A DNA stretch of 64,000 nucleotides from Skeletonema tropicum (GCA_037178625.1 CM074138.1:558001-622000), one strand, 5' to 3'. Positions 28,943-41,269 are shown, counted from the first letter of the stretch. The notes: generated by a model from the letters alone, not told the origin. Numbers and translations: made by a program.

Positions 28943-31579
28943 ATGACTTTCTTTGCCTTCGCTGCAGCAGCACGGCGTATCTTCCTAGTCACTGCCTTGG
29001 GATATACAAGCACAAGCAATCTATCTTCATCTTTTGTAGCCGCTGCATCTGATCCTACAACTTCAGCTGGATGGCGCGATGATCTCGATTGGGAAGTCTT
29101 GGCTTCAAAGCTCAGCCCATCGGCATCTCTTGTCGACACCTCCTTCCAGAATTACGCAGAGGAATGTATCCCTGAGTTTTCTGAACCGAGCCCAACAAAC
29201 CATGCCTTGATTGATCAGCCGTCAGGGATGTGCTTGCCTCATGGTTACCTCGGATGGGCAATGAGCTGGCCACGTCCTAGCGATGATGGCCATTTGAGTC
29301 ATACTTTTGACCAGATGTCCGGAGATTTTCTTGGACCTGACGCTTCTGAGGAGCGGATGACAGGCTATGTGCTAGATGATACCAACCCAAGTCTGAACCT
29401 CCCTTCAAAGGTCTTGTTTCCCGTCGTTGCATCAGATATTGTTGTGACCGTCCAATTCGCGAAGAAGAACAATGTCGAAATCAGTGTCAAGAACAGTGGC
29501 CATAGCTACACCGGTTCATCAAGCAAGAAGAATACTCTCCTCTTGAATATGAACCGATACGTTCATTATGCCCCAGATGGAATCACGGACTGTGATGCAG
29601 ATGCAGCCCTTTTGGACACCTTGGTAGCTAAGGATCTTAGTAATCAGGCCTGTCTTCTGGCATTGGCAAGGAACAAGTCCAGTCTCATTCGTGTCGGTGG
29701 AGGCGAGAACTTTGGTAAGTTTTTTTATTACATTATGTACTTTCACATTCACATGAACTATTTCGGAAGTAGTTTTCAACCTTCTCTAACTTAACCTTTT
29801 GCAACACTCCAATGTATGCTTCATTTACCTATAAAAGACAAGGCATACCGAGCCGTAATAGCTGCTAATAAAGCACACGAAGAGTACAAGTATCACTTAG
29901 TAGGTGGCGCAGCTGGTACTGTTTCTCCGAGTAAGTTGTTTTCATTCTGAGTATGAGGATTTATTTGCCGAGGGCTTTCTGACAATTTATCTGTCTTTCT
30001 GTTCGAATGTAACACAGTGGGTTGGACATGGCAAGGTGGTAACGCAGGTACAACTGGAGGCCGACGCTATGGTATGTGTGTCTAACTTGTGTAGTTGTTA
30101 CCCTGTCGCTGTATCTTCTGCTTCTGTGGATGTATCTTCAGAACTGGAAATGATTACTCAATATTGTTCCGGTGAAACTTCTTTAATAAATGATCAGGTA
30201 TGGGCGTGGATCAGGTGCTGCAAGTAGAGATGGTGCTACCAAATGGTCATCATGTCAAATTTGGACCTACAGAATGGGAAGACGCAAGTGCAGATGGATT
30301 TATTGTCCCTCGTACCACAGTGGTTTCAGGAGTGTGCCGAAGCAACCCTGATGAACAAGATGAGGAAAAATGGATCTGGGATGATTGCCCCGAAGACTTC
30401 GATATTGATTTCGGTGACCTCTGGTTTGCTGTCAACGGTGGCGGTGGAGGAACGTGGGGTGTGGTAACATCCGTGTCTCTGCAGCTTCATGAGATTCTTC
30501 CCCACAACCATTTCGCTTTAGGAACTATCGTTGGAATGGAGGAATGTTCTGACTTTGTCCCTAAATTTACAGAGTTTATGGCAACTTACCTCATGGCTCC
30601 AAAGTTGTTGAATGTGACGAAGGAGAAGAGCCTCGCATGTGGAGCTCCCGACTCTCCTGGTGCATTGTATTGTTTTGGCGAAGAAGATGTTGTCGAAGCT
30701 TGGACAAAGTTCCTACAGCTGAACAATTTGACTGAAGCTCAACCATGTCTTGTCAACGTTGGTGGCGTGATCGAGGAGCTAAGTGGAGGCTTGCTTGAAG
30801 CTCCGAAAAGCTACCCAGAATTCACTCTGTTCAGTGACTTAACTGCTACAGAAGAAGCCCGTTTTCCTGGTAAAGTTCCGGACAGTCCTCCTCCTGGACC
30901 GACTGGTACTACGCATGCTAACGTGCTGGTCCCACAATCCTGGCTCGATGAAAGCGAAGAGAATATGAAGATTCTTCTCGAGAAGAGTGTGTCTGCCTCC
31001 CCGTACTTTGCCTATGGATTTGCTACCGCCAGCCTTTCCGATCAAGCCAATTCTCTTCCCAAGGCAGCCCGCGAGGCTGCTACAATGGTGAACTTCTTCA
31101 ATTTGTGGACAGGCGATGAAGCATACTTTTGGAGCGATCTGTTTCCAAAAATGTTTGACATTTCCGATAAGACCAAGTTTCCTCCTGTTTTTCAGTCGAA
31201 TCATGCTGGGCCTTTGCTCGCTGGGCCCCTGAAGGAAGACTGGACGAAGCCTTGTCCTCGAGAATGGACATTTGCGGAGCGCAACGAAAAGTGTATCTCT
31301 TCTCAGGAAGCGATCTATGGAACAGAACAGCTCAGTCGTCTCGAGGCAATCAAGAAGGCTGTAGATCCCCAATTCATGTTCAACTGCAACAGCTGCATCG
31401 GAAATAATCTTGCCGAGGCCAAGGCGTCCCACTCTCAGGATGACGACTTGACGTCTCCTACAACAGCGACTCTATCAGAAGAGCCCTCTGATGAGCCATC
31501 TGGTGCGTCTCATGCGTCTACTTACACGACTGTCCTCTCCGCAATTGCGCTTCATTTGTTTTTCTCTACCCTTCATTAA
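28943..31579 (+). CDS. Secreted FAD-linked oxidase (berberine-bridge-enzyme type) with GPI-like tail
   Basis: Four exons: 28943..29714, 29838..29930, 30018..30071 and 30198..31579 (766 residues). All introns are GT-AG in phase 1. Joining gives GGGENF-DKAYRAVIAANK, GTVSP-MGWTWQGG and RRYG-MGVDQVLQVEM. The N-terminus has a signal-peptide-like segment (about 1 to 35). The FAD-binding domain shows VKNSGHSYTG, whose His is the usual covalent flavin attachment site. The second attachment position, Cys in bicovalent members, falls in the Ala-rich LVGGAAGTV. The substrate-binding half follows (WGVVTSVSLQLH). The C-terminus ends in small residues and a hydrophobic tail (STYTTVLSAIALHLFFSTLH), as in GPI-anchor signals. 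An oxidase of sugars or alcohols at the cell surface, producing hydrogen peroxide, is expected from the family; the substrate is unknown. Confidence 0.88.
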
Positions 31580-32184
31580 GAGGAATGTCAATGGAGAAGC
31601 AGAACTGCCCCGGCTCGGACGAACCAGTATCATTGTGGCCTGAAGTTGAATGAAGATAATTTTTGTGAGATCTTGAAGTAGAATGAATTAACTTATTACT
31701 GCTATGAAAGCTGTGAAGTTTTGCCATCTTTGGCTTGTTTGCTTTCGGTTTCGGCCGCAATTTCTACAGGCTTTTCATTGGATTTGGGTTTGGGTAATAT
31801 GTGCTAGTGATTAGCAGAGAAGAGCGTCACTTGCAATGTTTGCTTCACGTAGGATGCAAAAAGCTAGGATACAAAGCATCTGTGCCAATGCTCCTCGACC
31901 AATCGAATGGATTTGTTTCTCCAGCCATAGTGATCTTTGTTACTCTCAAATATCCGCACGATTTCATCACATCACAAAAGCGATGATGCATTTCTTGAGC
32001 TTGCTGCTCTAACAAATCACCCGATTCTGTACTAGAGCGGTGTGTATATTGTCTCTCCCATCACGTGTATTAACCTCTGTCGAAATGGTATTGGAAGGCC
32101 CAACTTTCCAAGAATATAACTAAACTACTAATTCTGCTCTCTGTAGCCTGCACCAACCCGACATTTTAGTGACACAAGCTCAGG
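31580..32184. other. Intergenic region after the oxidase gene
   Basis: About 600 bases without a supported gene. It leads into the GC-rich repeat array. Only short frames were seen. Confidence 0.4.
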
Positions 32185-32396
32185 GTTTTTGGTTCACGCC
32201 TATTCACGTTGTGTCACGCCAAACCACGTCAGCAGCGGCGTGACGCCAATGCACGCCATTCACGCCGGGCGTCACGCCAATACGCCATTCACGCCCGGGC
32301 GTCACGCAAATTTACGCCATTCACGCCGGCGTCACGCCAATGCACGCCATTCACGCCGGGCGTCACGCCAATGGACGCCATTCATGACGCCAAGTG
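32185..32396. repeat. Left array of GGCGTCACGCC hairpin repeats
   Basis: Four or more units of about 28 to 32 bases, built from GGCGTCACGCCAAT, a short spacer and ACGCCATTCACGCC. The core GGCGT-C-ACGCC is itself an inverted repeat, so each unit can form a hairpin. The same units occur at 33244..33462. The array directly abuts the acidic reading frame at 32394. Confidence 0.85.
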
Positions 32397-32921
32397 GAGA
32401 GCGCCGAGGAGGATGAAGGCGATGAAGTGGAGTGCGCCGAGGAGGAGGACGAGGACGAAGTGGAAAGTGCTGAGGACTACAACGACGGAGGAGACATTCT
32501 TGGCGAGAATGGCGACGAAGTTGGAAGTGTTGAGGTTGAGGAGATGTACGATAATGAAGGAGGCAGTGGTGAACTCGGTAGCGCTGGAGATGGAATGAGT
32601 CCGGAGTATGAGAGTGACTACAGCAATGTTGCTGACGGATACTTTTCCATGACCAACTTTCCTGACATTGGTTATGAAGAGGGAGCAAATGGTGAAGAAG
32701 TGGGCTACTCTGGATCTTTTGAGAGTGATGAGAGTGATCCTATCCCCATGCCCCAAGAACGTGGAGAATCATCTCCGAGTGGGTCTCCCAGTGAGAGATT
32801 CATTGCTGCTGCCCGGTCTGCTGCCTCTCGCGTGTTGGGGTTGGGCCGTGACTTGAGTGACGACTTTGATGTGGGTCGTCGTCATATCGCGTCGCAGCAG
32901 CAGGCCACCACAACGTTTTAG
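32394..32921 (+). CDS. Acidic protein or exon between two hairpin-repeat arrays
   Basis: The frame is open from a stop at 32385 to TAG at 32919..32921 and gives up to 175 residues, mostly Glu, Asp, Gly and Ser (for example GDEVECAEEEDEDEVESAED). The C-terminal 40 residues are less biased (ERFIAAARSAASRVLGLGRD). There is no ATG at the beginning; the first in-frame ATG is at 32544 (MYDNEGG). An AG just before 32394 could be a splice acceptor, with an upstream exon lost or hidden. Whether it is expressed, a truncated gene or cargo between repeats is open. No family is recognised. Confidence 0.4.
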   Translation: MESAEEDEGDEVECAEEEDEDEVESAEDYNDGGDILGENGDEVGSVEVEEMYDNEGGSGELGSAGDGMSPEYESDYSNVADGYFSMTNFPDIGYEEGANGEEVGYSGSFESDESDPIPMPQERGESSPSGSPSERFIAAARSAASRVLGLGRDLSDDFDVGRRHIASQQQATTTF

Positions 32922-33243
32922 CCCAAGTGCAAAGTGAATGGGCTTTACCTGTGCAGTATTTGTGTGTACTTTTTGATTGTTGTTTAATTGATCGCAGAAG
33001 AGGGGTACGGTGATATCTTGATACTGCCCCTCTAGAAATGGGCATGATGATGATTTTGCCCGGCCGATACTTATGATGTAGATGTAGTATCGAAAGAATT
33101 AAATTAAGGTGATACCCTCAAATTAATCGTAATGATCAGATTAACAACGTTGTATTTATTTATTCGACAAGTGAACACCTCAGTACTCGACTATCGACTA
33201 TGATGTTGTCAGTTTACTCCTCCACCGCTCCCAATGTTACACC

Positions 33244-33462
33244 CAACGTGACGCCAACCACGCCCCAATCTGATGGCGTGACGCCCGGCGTGAATGGCGT
33301 CAGGGCGTCACGCCAATTTACGTCATTCACGCCGGCGTCACGCCAATGAACGCCATTCACGCCGGGCGTCACGCCAAGACGCCATTCACGCCGGGCGTCA
33401 CGCCATCAGATTGGGGCGTGAACTGGCGTGAACTGGCGTGAACGGGCGTGAACGCCAACCCT
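33244..33462. repeat. Right array of GGCGTCACGCC repeats with a 43-base perfect inverted repeat
   Basis: Units match those of the left array. In addition, 33259..33301 is the exact reverse complement of 33378..33420 (43 bases, 76-base loop), with outer ends CGCCCCAATCTGATGG and CCATCAGATTGGGGCG. After it come four short direct units GGCGTGAA(C/CT). The arrangement could fold into a large cruciform. Confidence 0.85.
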
Positions 33463-33774
33463 CTTGCCAATGTACATACACGCAGATGTCGGGTTGGTGC
33501 TGCTGATTGTGATGGTGTGTGTCGAGTTTGGATGGCGCGCGCGGGAAACAAATAATGTGACAAGGTATCTAATTAGTAGCAGCACAGCGTCACATCTCTG
33601 CAAGCCTCACATGAAACAACAAACAACCATGTCATTTTATTCGCCCGCATCAATTCAAAATCGACATAACACGAGAGATACACAGAGTTGTAAGCTAGAG
33701 CTAGCAACCACAGCTCTCAAGAGACACGGCAGGCAGCACTAGCAGTTAATTTAGCTCAACAAAGATCATCCACA

Positions 33775-36700
33775 ATGGCAGACAACGATGATGATAAAAA
33801 GTTACCCGCCACTAAAATGGACGAGAGCGATGAAGACTCGGATGTGGAGTTGGAAGGGATGGATTTAGACGGTCTAGACGATGACAACGCCAATGATGAC
33901 GATGGTGAGGATATCAATGACGAAGCAGCTGCTGCTGCCGCCGCCACTTCGGACTCGCCAGATCACGAAAAAGAAGATATCCAACACGAACAAGAAGACC
34001 TCCAAGAACTCGAGGCGGCTCGTAAAGAACGCATGGAATTAATGGCCGAGGAACTCAAGCGTGAAAAGGAATCACAAGAGAGGCAACAACAGCAACAACA
34101 AGAGGTGGATCCAAATTCCAAATTTCAATACCTCATTGGACAATCGGAAGTTTTCGCCCACTTTCTCGCCGGTGCCTCTGCCGCATCGGCAGGAGGCAAA
34201 AAGAAAAAGAAGAAGGGATCACGCGGCAAGGCTAACCGATTAACCGAGGCAGAAGAAGATGCCCAATTATTGGCCACGGCCACCAGTGCACGCCGAACGG
34301 TGTATTTGAATACCCAGCCGAAGATATTGGCGGGGCATTGTAAGATGCACAAGTATCAGTTGGAGGGGTTGAATTGGATGATTAAGTTGCATGATCATGG
34401 GATCAATGGAATTTTGGCAGATGAGGTGAGTTTTATTATTGTGTTATATTAGGTTATACTTGTTGTTTTGATTTTGATTGATGATTTGGTTGATGGACTG
34501 GATAGTGTTATATTGTTTGCATGTCATTGACAACATACTAACTTGACTGTACGCAAAACTCAAATTATTCTATCAGATGGGATTAGGTAAGACACTTCAA
34601 ACAATCTCCCTCCTAGCCTACCTCCGCGAAGCACGCGGCGTAAAGGGCCCACACCTCGTCATCGTTCCCAAATCCGTCGTGGGCAACTGGATCAAGGAAT
34701 TTCGCAAGTGGTGTCCATCCATCAAGGCAGTCCGTATGGGAGGTACCAAGGAGGAACGTCTAAAGGCACGTACAGAATTTCTCAAGCCGGATGAGACTAC
34801 GGGAAAATACAAATTTGATGCAATTGTTTGTTCGTATGAGGCTATTTTGAAGGAAAAGACGGCTCTTGGGAGGATCCCTTGGAAGTATCTCATTATTGAT
34901 GAAGCCCATCGTATCAAGAATGAGAATTCATCCTTGAGTAAGGCGGTGCGAGAATTGGATACTGGATTTCGATTGTTGATTACAGGAACTCCACTGCAGA
35001 ATAATTTGCATGAATTGTGGGCCTTGTTGAACTTTTTGTTACCAGAGATATTTGGTGACTCGGAACAGTTTGATGCTTGGTTTTCCTTGTCGGATAGTTC
35101 GGGACAGGAGAATGTCATTCGTAAATTGCATACCGTCTTGCGTCCGTTTATGTTGCGTCGTGTGAAGAAGGATGTTGCTACGGCTCTTCCCCCGAAGAAG
35201 GAAACCAAGTTGTTTATTGGTTTAACTGACATGCAGCAGGAATGGTACAAGCGCATCTTACGTAAGGATGCTCATGAATTGAATGCCTTGGGAGGCCCAA
35301 GTCATGCTCGTCTTCAGAATGTTCTCATGCACCTACGCAAGGTTTGTAATCACCCTTACCTCTTTGATGGTGCCGAGCAAGGCCCACCGTTCACAGATGG
35401 TCCTCATATCTGGGAAAATTCGGCTAAGATGTCATTGTTGAATAAGTTGCTTCCCAAGTTGAAGGCGAAGGGATCGCGTGTACTCATCTTTTGCCAAATG
35501 ACTCGTATTTTGGACATTCTCGAAGATTACCTGAGATTGGTTGGTCATGAATACTGTCGCATTGACGGTAACACTGACGGTGAGAAGCGTGATGCACAAA
35601 TGGAAGAGTTCAATGCTCCAGGATCGTCCAAATTTTGCTTCCTGTTGAGTACTCGCGCTGGTGGGTTGGGTATCAATCTTGCCACCGCTGACATTGTCAT
35701 TTTGTATGACAGTGATTGGAATCCTCAGGTGGATTTGCAGGCAATGGATCGTGCCCATCGTCTTGGTCAAACCAAGCCTGTTCAGGTTTTCCGATTTATC
35801 TCCGAGGGGACAGTGGAAGAGAAAATTATCGAACGGGCAGATAGGAAACTCTTCCTCGACGCTGCTGTTATCCAGCAGGGGAGATTGGCGGAGCAAAACT
35901 CCAAATTGAGCAAAAATGAGTTGATGCAAATGGTCAAGTTTGGTGCTGATCAGATCATATCAGGAAAGAAGGGTACTTATTCGGATGAAGACATTGATGC
36001 CTTGATTGCCAAGGGAGAGAAGAAAACGGAGGATATCCAGGCCAAAATGGAGACTGATGCACAGCACAACCTTGCTAGTTTCACGTTGACGGGTGATATT
36101 GACGATACTGCTATCGACACATTTGAATTCGGTGGAGAAAACTATCGTGACAAGAAGAAGGGCGGAGTATTTATTGATATGGGTACTCGTGAGAGGAAGC
36201 GTGCCAAGTATGACGTGAATGAATATTATCGCGATCAGATGGGTGATACTAGTGGGATGAAAGCCCACGCTGCAGATGCCAAGGCGAAGAAGAAGAGGAA
36301 GGGGCCTCACATGCAAGACTTCCAACTCTACGATCGCGACCGCTTGGAAGAGCTCACCAAACGAGAGAGGGAACTTGCCGAACAGAAGGAAGATCATTTG
36401 AAAATGATTGCTGATTTGAGGAAGCGTAGTGCCAGTGCACCATCGTCTTCGGTAGAACAGTTGCTACAGGAAGCATCAGAAATGGAAGCTATGCTTGATC
36501 AGTTCAAACTGTCCGACCAAGAATTGAACGAGAAAGAGAAGCTTCTATCAGAAGGTTTTGCTGATTGGAATAAGAAGGATTTCAAGATCTTTTGCAATGC
36601 GCTTGAGAAGCATGGACGTTACAAGATTGACAACATTCTCGAAGACGTTGTGTCGGAAACAGGTAAGGATGAAAACGACGTCAAGCAATACTATGTTGCG

Positions 36701-37357
36701 TTTTGGCTGCACTATCGTCGCCTGTCGGATTGGCAGAAGATTATTGACAAGATTGAAAAAGGAGAGAGAAAAACTATCCGCTTGCGTGAGATTCGTGGAA
36801 TTATCCAAGAGAAAATTGAGAGGCACCTTGAATCTGTGTACACAAAAATGTATCCTGGCATTGAGGAGGGAAAGGTATCGAAGGAGGTTCTCGAGCAGCA
36901 CTCTCCTTGGGATCTTCTCATGTACTCTTGGCCGACGATGAAGGTGAAATATGGCCAGGGCCAGAAAGGGTTCAGCTACCAGGCCGAGGAGGACGCTTTC
37001 CTGCTAGTCATGATGTTTCGTCATGGGTATGGAGCAGCACGTCGTATTCAGTTGGAAATCAGACGTGCATGGCAATTCCGATTTAATTGGTTCTTCAAGT
37101 CGCGCAACCCGCAAGAAATTCAGAAACGTTGTGATGTATTGATTAGGGCTGTGGAGAGGGAGTTGGATGAGATCCGTGAGAAGGAAGCCAAGGAAGAGGA
37201 AGAGAAGCAGCAGAAGGCAGCAGCTGAGGAAGCGGCTCGAAAGGAGGCAGCAGCGATGCCAATGGAGATCGACGGGGCGGCCGAACAGAGTGAGACGCTT
37301 CCAAAGCCTGAAGCTTTCGAACAGAAGCCAGTCGATCCTATTTTATCCTCTCTTTAA
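33775..37357 (+). CDS. ISWI-type chromatin-remodelling ATPase
   Basis: Exons 33775..34425 and 34577..37357 (1,143 residues). The 151-base intron has GTGAGT and CTATCAG ends and splits the Walker A region: NGILADE joins MGLGKTLQT. An acidic, Ala-rich N-terminus is followed by a SNF2 ATPase. DEAH lies near residue 325 (IIDEAHRIKN) and the C-terminal lobe has STRAGGLGINL near 575 and MDRAHRLGQTKPV. HAND, SANT (about 875 to 945, GFADWNKKDFKIFCNALEKH) and SLIDE (about 1010 to 1075, FRFNWFFKSRNPQEIQKRCD) follow, which sets ISWI apart from other SNF2 groups. ISWI enzymes slide and space nucleosomes in the nucleus using ATP. Length and domain order match the family. The Ala-rich C-terminal tail is variable. 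Confidence 0.97.
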
Positions 37358-37463
37358 ATCTTTCGGGCAAATAAACGAACAAGCATCACTTCATAGGGGA
37401 TTATTTTAATACATCAAGTTATTAACGCAAGAGTTACGTATATTTCACAGATGAATCTCACCG

Positions 37464-39907
37464 TTACCAAAGTTTTGGCATTCCTTTCAATCCATGCATC
37501 ATCTCACTCTTGACAACCATGGGCAAAGCAACCGATTGAACCTGCATAGTTGGATAAAGTGATGCGGCTAACCCTTCCATAATTTCACAAGCAAGCGCAG
37601 CATTAATGAAAGCTGCTTCTAATTTCACCTTGTGCTTGCAGGCCATGTAACAAATATCAGTAATGTAATCACCAACACTTTCCAAGAAATTATTCTCCTC
37701 GTCATCGTCACAAATCTTTTGGATGCCCCTGCAGAACAATTCGACATCCAATTCTGTTGCTTGGCATTTCTTGGCGGTATCTACCATTAACTGTCCTGCC
37801 AAGTAACCGTCCCTCTTAATCAAAGAACCCAAGATTTTGACTAAATTCTTGTGATCACTCTCCCCCAACTCGACTGTTAAGCCACAATCGATCATGTGAA
37901 TTCGCAGAGGACTACCACGCACTGAATTGTTTCGATCCACAATCATGTTGCCAGGGTGCTGTTGTGCAAGACAAGATTTGATGATGTGAGAGCCGTATCA
38001 AGCGTGCCAAATGCAAGTGCAGTCAAAGAACAATCACTTACCAAATCAGCATGGACAAAATCATGCAAAAAGATCATCTTCATAACAGTCTCAAGTCCAA
38101 TCCTAGCCAACTCCTCCCGATCCTTCTTACTATGAGTCTCATCTTCCTTCAACACAAAGTTCAACATTGGCTCACCCTCCACAAATTTCTCCACAAGTAC
38201 CTCCCGACTCGTCAACTCGACCAATGGCTCTGGAAAATTAATCTGCGACTCCCCATCAAAATCTCTACGAAATCGTTGCAAATTATGAGCCTCCACACGT
38301 AGATCCAACTGAGGCAACATAATATCACGAAATTGATCCACACTATCCTTCATACTGAGGTAATCCAAGTTCAAGTAGGGGATGTACTCCAAAAAGGATG
38401 CAAATTTGTTCAGCAGATAAAAATCCAAACAAACTTTTTCCAATATTCGTGGATGTTGGACTTTTACAGCGACAGACGAACCCGCTGGATTTAATCCATG
38501 GGAGGAACAAAGACGTGCCTTGTATACTTGAGCGACACAACCTGATCCAATTGGGATTGTGGGTGCCTGCTTGTTGGCCGATGATGATGATGAAGATGAC
38601 GATTGGGTTTCTTGACGTTCCAATCGTTTTTGACGTTCACGATTGGCAGCCCCACCGGTCCGTTTCAACCGCCCACCCTCGGCATCATCACTTTCATCCT
38701 CGTCATCTTCAATGATACGATCAAAGCTGAGTATATTCTTCCAATCCTTCCCATAGGCACGTTCCAGACATTTTTCCGTTTCTCTCCATGAATGACCACG
38801 AGTTTCATCTTGCAGTTTGGAAAAGTGTCCGACAAATTCAGGTGAAAATAGATCATTACGGGTGGATGCCCATTGGACGAGCTTGATGTAGGTTGGACCG
38901 GCTGATTCAATTGCCCAGAGGGCATAATCCCATGTAGATTGGGATAGCTTTTGATGATATCTTTGTAACATGGATAGATTCTTCGTGTCAACTTCGCTAT
39001 TATCATCATTGGTCTCTTGTTGATCCGGACTACCAGCCAAACTGCCCAAAACAACACTCGCCGGAACCATCACCCCCAAAGGCGCAGCAAGCGTACCCAA
39101 TGTCACCATCCGCTTTACCGCCATACCCCACCGTTGCATCCGAGTCGTATTCGACAGAGGCGATATCTCCTGTCCGAATTGTTGTCGACGTTCGGCCAAA
39201 TTGATGGAATCATCTCCCCATTCGGCTGGTTTGTCACGAGAGTCGGCGTGTAATGATGTAGGTGGGGAAGAGGCGTCGATTGCATTGTATCGATCTCGGA
39301 ATCCGGCATCAGAGGAGGATTTTGCTTCACATGCGGCTATTGCGTTGGTGGTGGTAATGTTAGTTGATGTGTCAACATTATGGTTGATGCCCAATTGATG
39401 AAGTAGATGATGGTTTTTACCACCATATGACGTGTAATCACCACTTGAGAGTGATTTAACCTTGCTCAACTGCTCCTTCATTTGAATAATCGATAATAAC
39501 GTCTCACTAAGAAGTTTCGTTTGTGCCTCTTCCAGCACATTCGTTGACATGTTGTCGTTCTTGCAATAATTATTCCTCCTCTCTTGATTGTTAGTGGCAG
39601 ACAATACTTTTGATGATGGTCCATCATCATCATCCGAAGCAGCAGCCGCTTGAGCCCAGGGATGCCGCCGTTCCAATTGAGCACGATCCATCATTCGACG
39701 AGCATAGATTCTAGCAACGTTATTCCTAGCTCGTTGAGCGTAGGCACTTTCAGTATTATCTGATGACGTATTAGTTTCATTCTCACTTGATAATGATGTC
39801 ACGCTGGAATTGGAGGATGTCGCCAAGGATGGCGACTCATTTTTGGCTGTGTGGCCAAGCGGTACGCCTAGAGCCACTGAGAGTGCGGGGAGGACTGACT
39901 TGTTCAT
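37464..39907 (-). CDS. ABC1/UbiB-family atypical kinase, ADCK2-like
   Basis: Exons 38042..39907 and 37464..37958 (786 residues). The 83-base intron has GTAAGT and CACAACAG ends and joins FVHADL to HPGNMIVD. A long Ser/Asn-rich N-terminal region with possible organelle-targeting character precedes the domain. GPTYIKLVQWASTRNDLF corresponds to the KxGQ motif, but with Val instead of Gly. PIGSGCVAQVYKA is the nucleotide loop and VAVKVQHP holds the lysine near residue 486. HADLHPGN (about 622 to 629) and HMIDCG supply the catalytic and metal-binding positions. The GSGCVAQVY and HADLHPGN variants recall ADCK2 rather than COQ8. ABC1 proteins act in mitochondria or plastids in coenzyme Q or lipid metabolism. 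An acidic insertion (EDDEDESDDAEGG) interrupts the N-lobe. Confidence 0.9.
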
Positions 39908-40378
39908 GCTGGGGGTGTGCTAGTGACTGATGTTAGGGGCCATCCAACGCCATGGTGGCGTGTCGGTGTCAACTCAAAAATGTGGGGAGGAAAAAAAATG
40001 GCGAGGAAAAATTAAAATACTGCGTGTCAGTGCTTCTATTGACATGGACTCCCATTTGATTGTCTCTAAACTTGCCTTAGCGTTGCTCGCTTCGCCCATG
40101 CCATCATCGGCTGCATGCAATGCTGCTATCTACTGAAAGGTGCAAGCTATAGAGCGTATCATGAATATCTCCGTATCATATTCTGGCCTTCTTTAATACA
40201 TGCCCTCTCTCTCTAGAACAGTTCTTACGCTGGGAAGATCAAGAGAGGTGAGACCTCAACTTTCAGATCAGACCTAATCAACCTCAACTATAGTTTGTGC
40301 CCTCTCCTTCTTTATCTCCCTGTCTAAAGCTTTGTCAGACTGTATACGACAAATAATGGATTACTCGTTATCAAAAAT
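39908..40378. other. Intergenic region, nothing recognised
   Basis: About 470 bases between the ABC1 kinase start and the 3' end of the next minus-strand gene. No motif or repeat stands out. Confidence 0.4.
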
Positions 40379-41269
40379 CTACATCTTATTCTTATCAGCA
40401 TTACTATACAACACACCGTGTGTCTTCCCAACAACAGGACCATGATGTCTAAAACATCCAGGCACTTGATACAAGTAAACACCCTTCCCAAAACTTCCAC
40501 CTATACTTGTACTAGCCCTCCAACCCGGTATCTCAAACACATTCGAAACCACCAACGAACCAGGTTTCAACTCCTCTTGCAACTTTTTTCCCAACCGATC
40601 CATAATGGGGTACAATCCATAAACAACCACCACATCATACTTGTGCAATTGAATCTTCCACAAGTCACCCAAATGAAATTCAGTTGTGGACCAGTATTTG
40701 GGTGTGAGGAATTGTCGAATCTTGACCATTAGGTGGAGTGCAGGATTGATTTCGTACCCGACTGATTTTTGAAAGATCCCTTCTCGGGCGGCACGGAAGA
40801 CGACTCGACCATCGCCTGACCCTAAATCAACGAATTTTAGTGTTGATGATGATTGCGTTTTGTTGTTCTTGTTGACATGCTGTTTGATTAAATCAAACAT
40901 GACATTGAGTTTGTTTGCAAAGGTAGGAAGATAGGGAGCTCCACGACGTTGCAGCACTGGTGGAAGGCTTAGGATGATGGCGAGATGTGGTAAAAGGAAG
41001 AGAGTAGAACCTATTCCGAGAAGTACCTTGTTGCCTGTAATTGATGATGGAAAGAGTGTACTTTTCCAGAAAAAATTGTCGTCTGATGATCCTATTGTTG
41101 GAAAGCTTGACGAAACATCATTGTTATGTAATGCTTTTGTTTTGATCTCATCATCCTCAGTATTTTGTGACTCTTGTAACAGATGCAGTAATCCTAAAGA
41201 TTCTAGCAGCTTCGCCTCTTCCTCCGCAAGTGAGTCTGTCTTCTTGCTGCCTTTGTCTTGCCTATCCAT
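40379..41269 (-). CDS. ATPSCKMT/FAM173-like lysine methyltransferase
   Basis: Single exon, 296 residues, ATG at 41269. A hydrophobic segment (about 81 to 101, KVLLGIGSTLFLLPHLAII) is followed by the family-typical RRGAPYLPT. The SAM-binding motif FVDLGSGDGRVVF lies at about 146 to 158 and the acidic strand-2 end in VGYEINPAL. Further motifs are FHLGDLWKIQLHKYDVVVVYGL and SNVFEIPGW. This order matches FAM173 proteins. In animals they trimethylate a lysine of mitochondrial ATP synthase subunit c or of the ADP/ATP carrier. A mitochondrial membrane location is expected. It is divergently arranged with the RAP protein gene, with only about 150 bases between the starts. Confidence 0.88.
   Translation of the reverse strand: MDRQDKGSKKTDSLAEEEAKLLESLGLLHLLQESQNTEDDEIKTKALHNNDVSSSFPTIGSSDDNFFWKSTLFPSSITGNKVLLGIGSTLFLLPHLAIILSLPPVLQRRGAPYLPTFANKLNVMFDLIKQHVNKNNKTQSSSTLKFVDLGSGDGRVVFRAAREGIFQKSVGYEINPALHLMVKIRQFLTPKYWSTTEFHLGDLWKIQLHKYDVVVVYGLYPIMDRLGKKLQEELKPGSLVVSNVFEIPGWRASTSIGGSFGKGVYLYQVPGCFRHHGPVVGKTHGVLYSNADKNKM

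Noticed and set aside
31580..33774. Arg/His-rich open frames through the GGCGTCACGCC arrays
   Set aside because: They come from translating the repeats in several frames and show no independent protein character.
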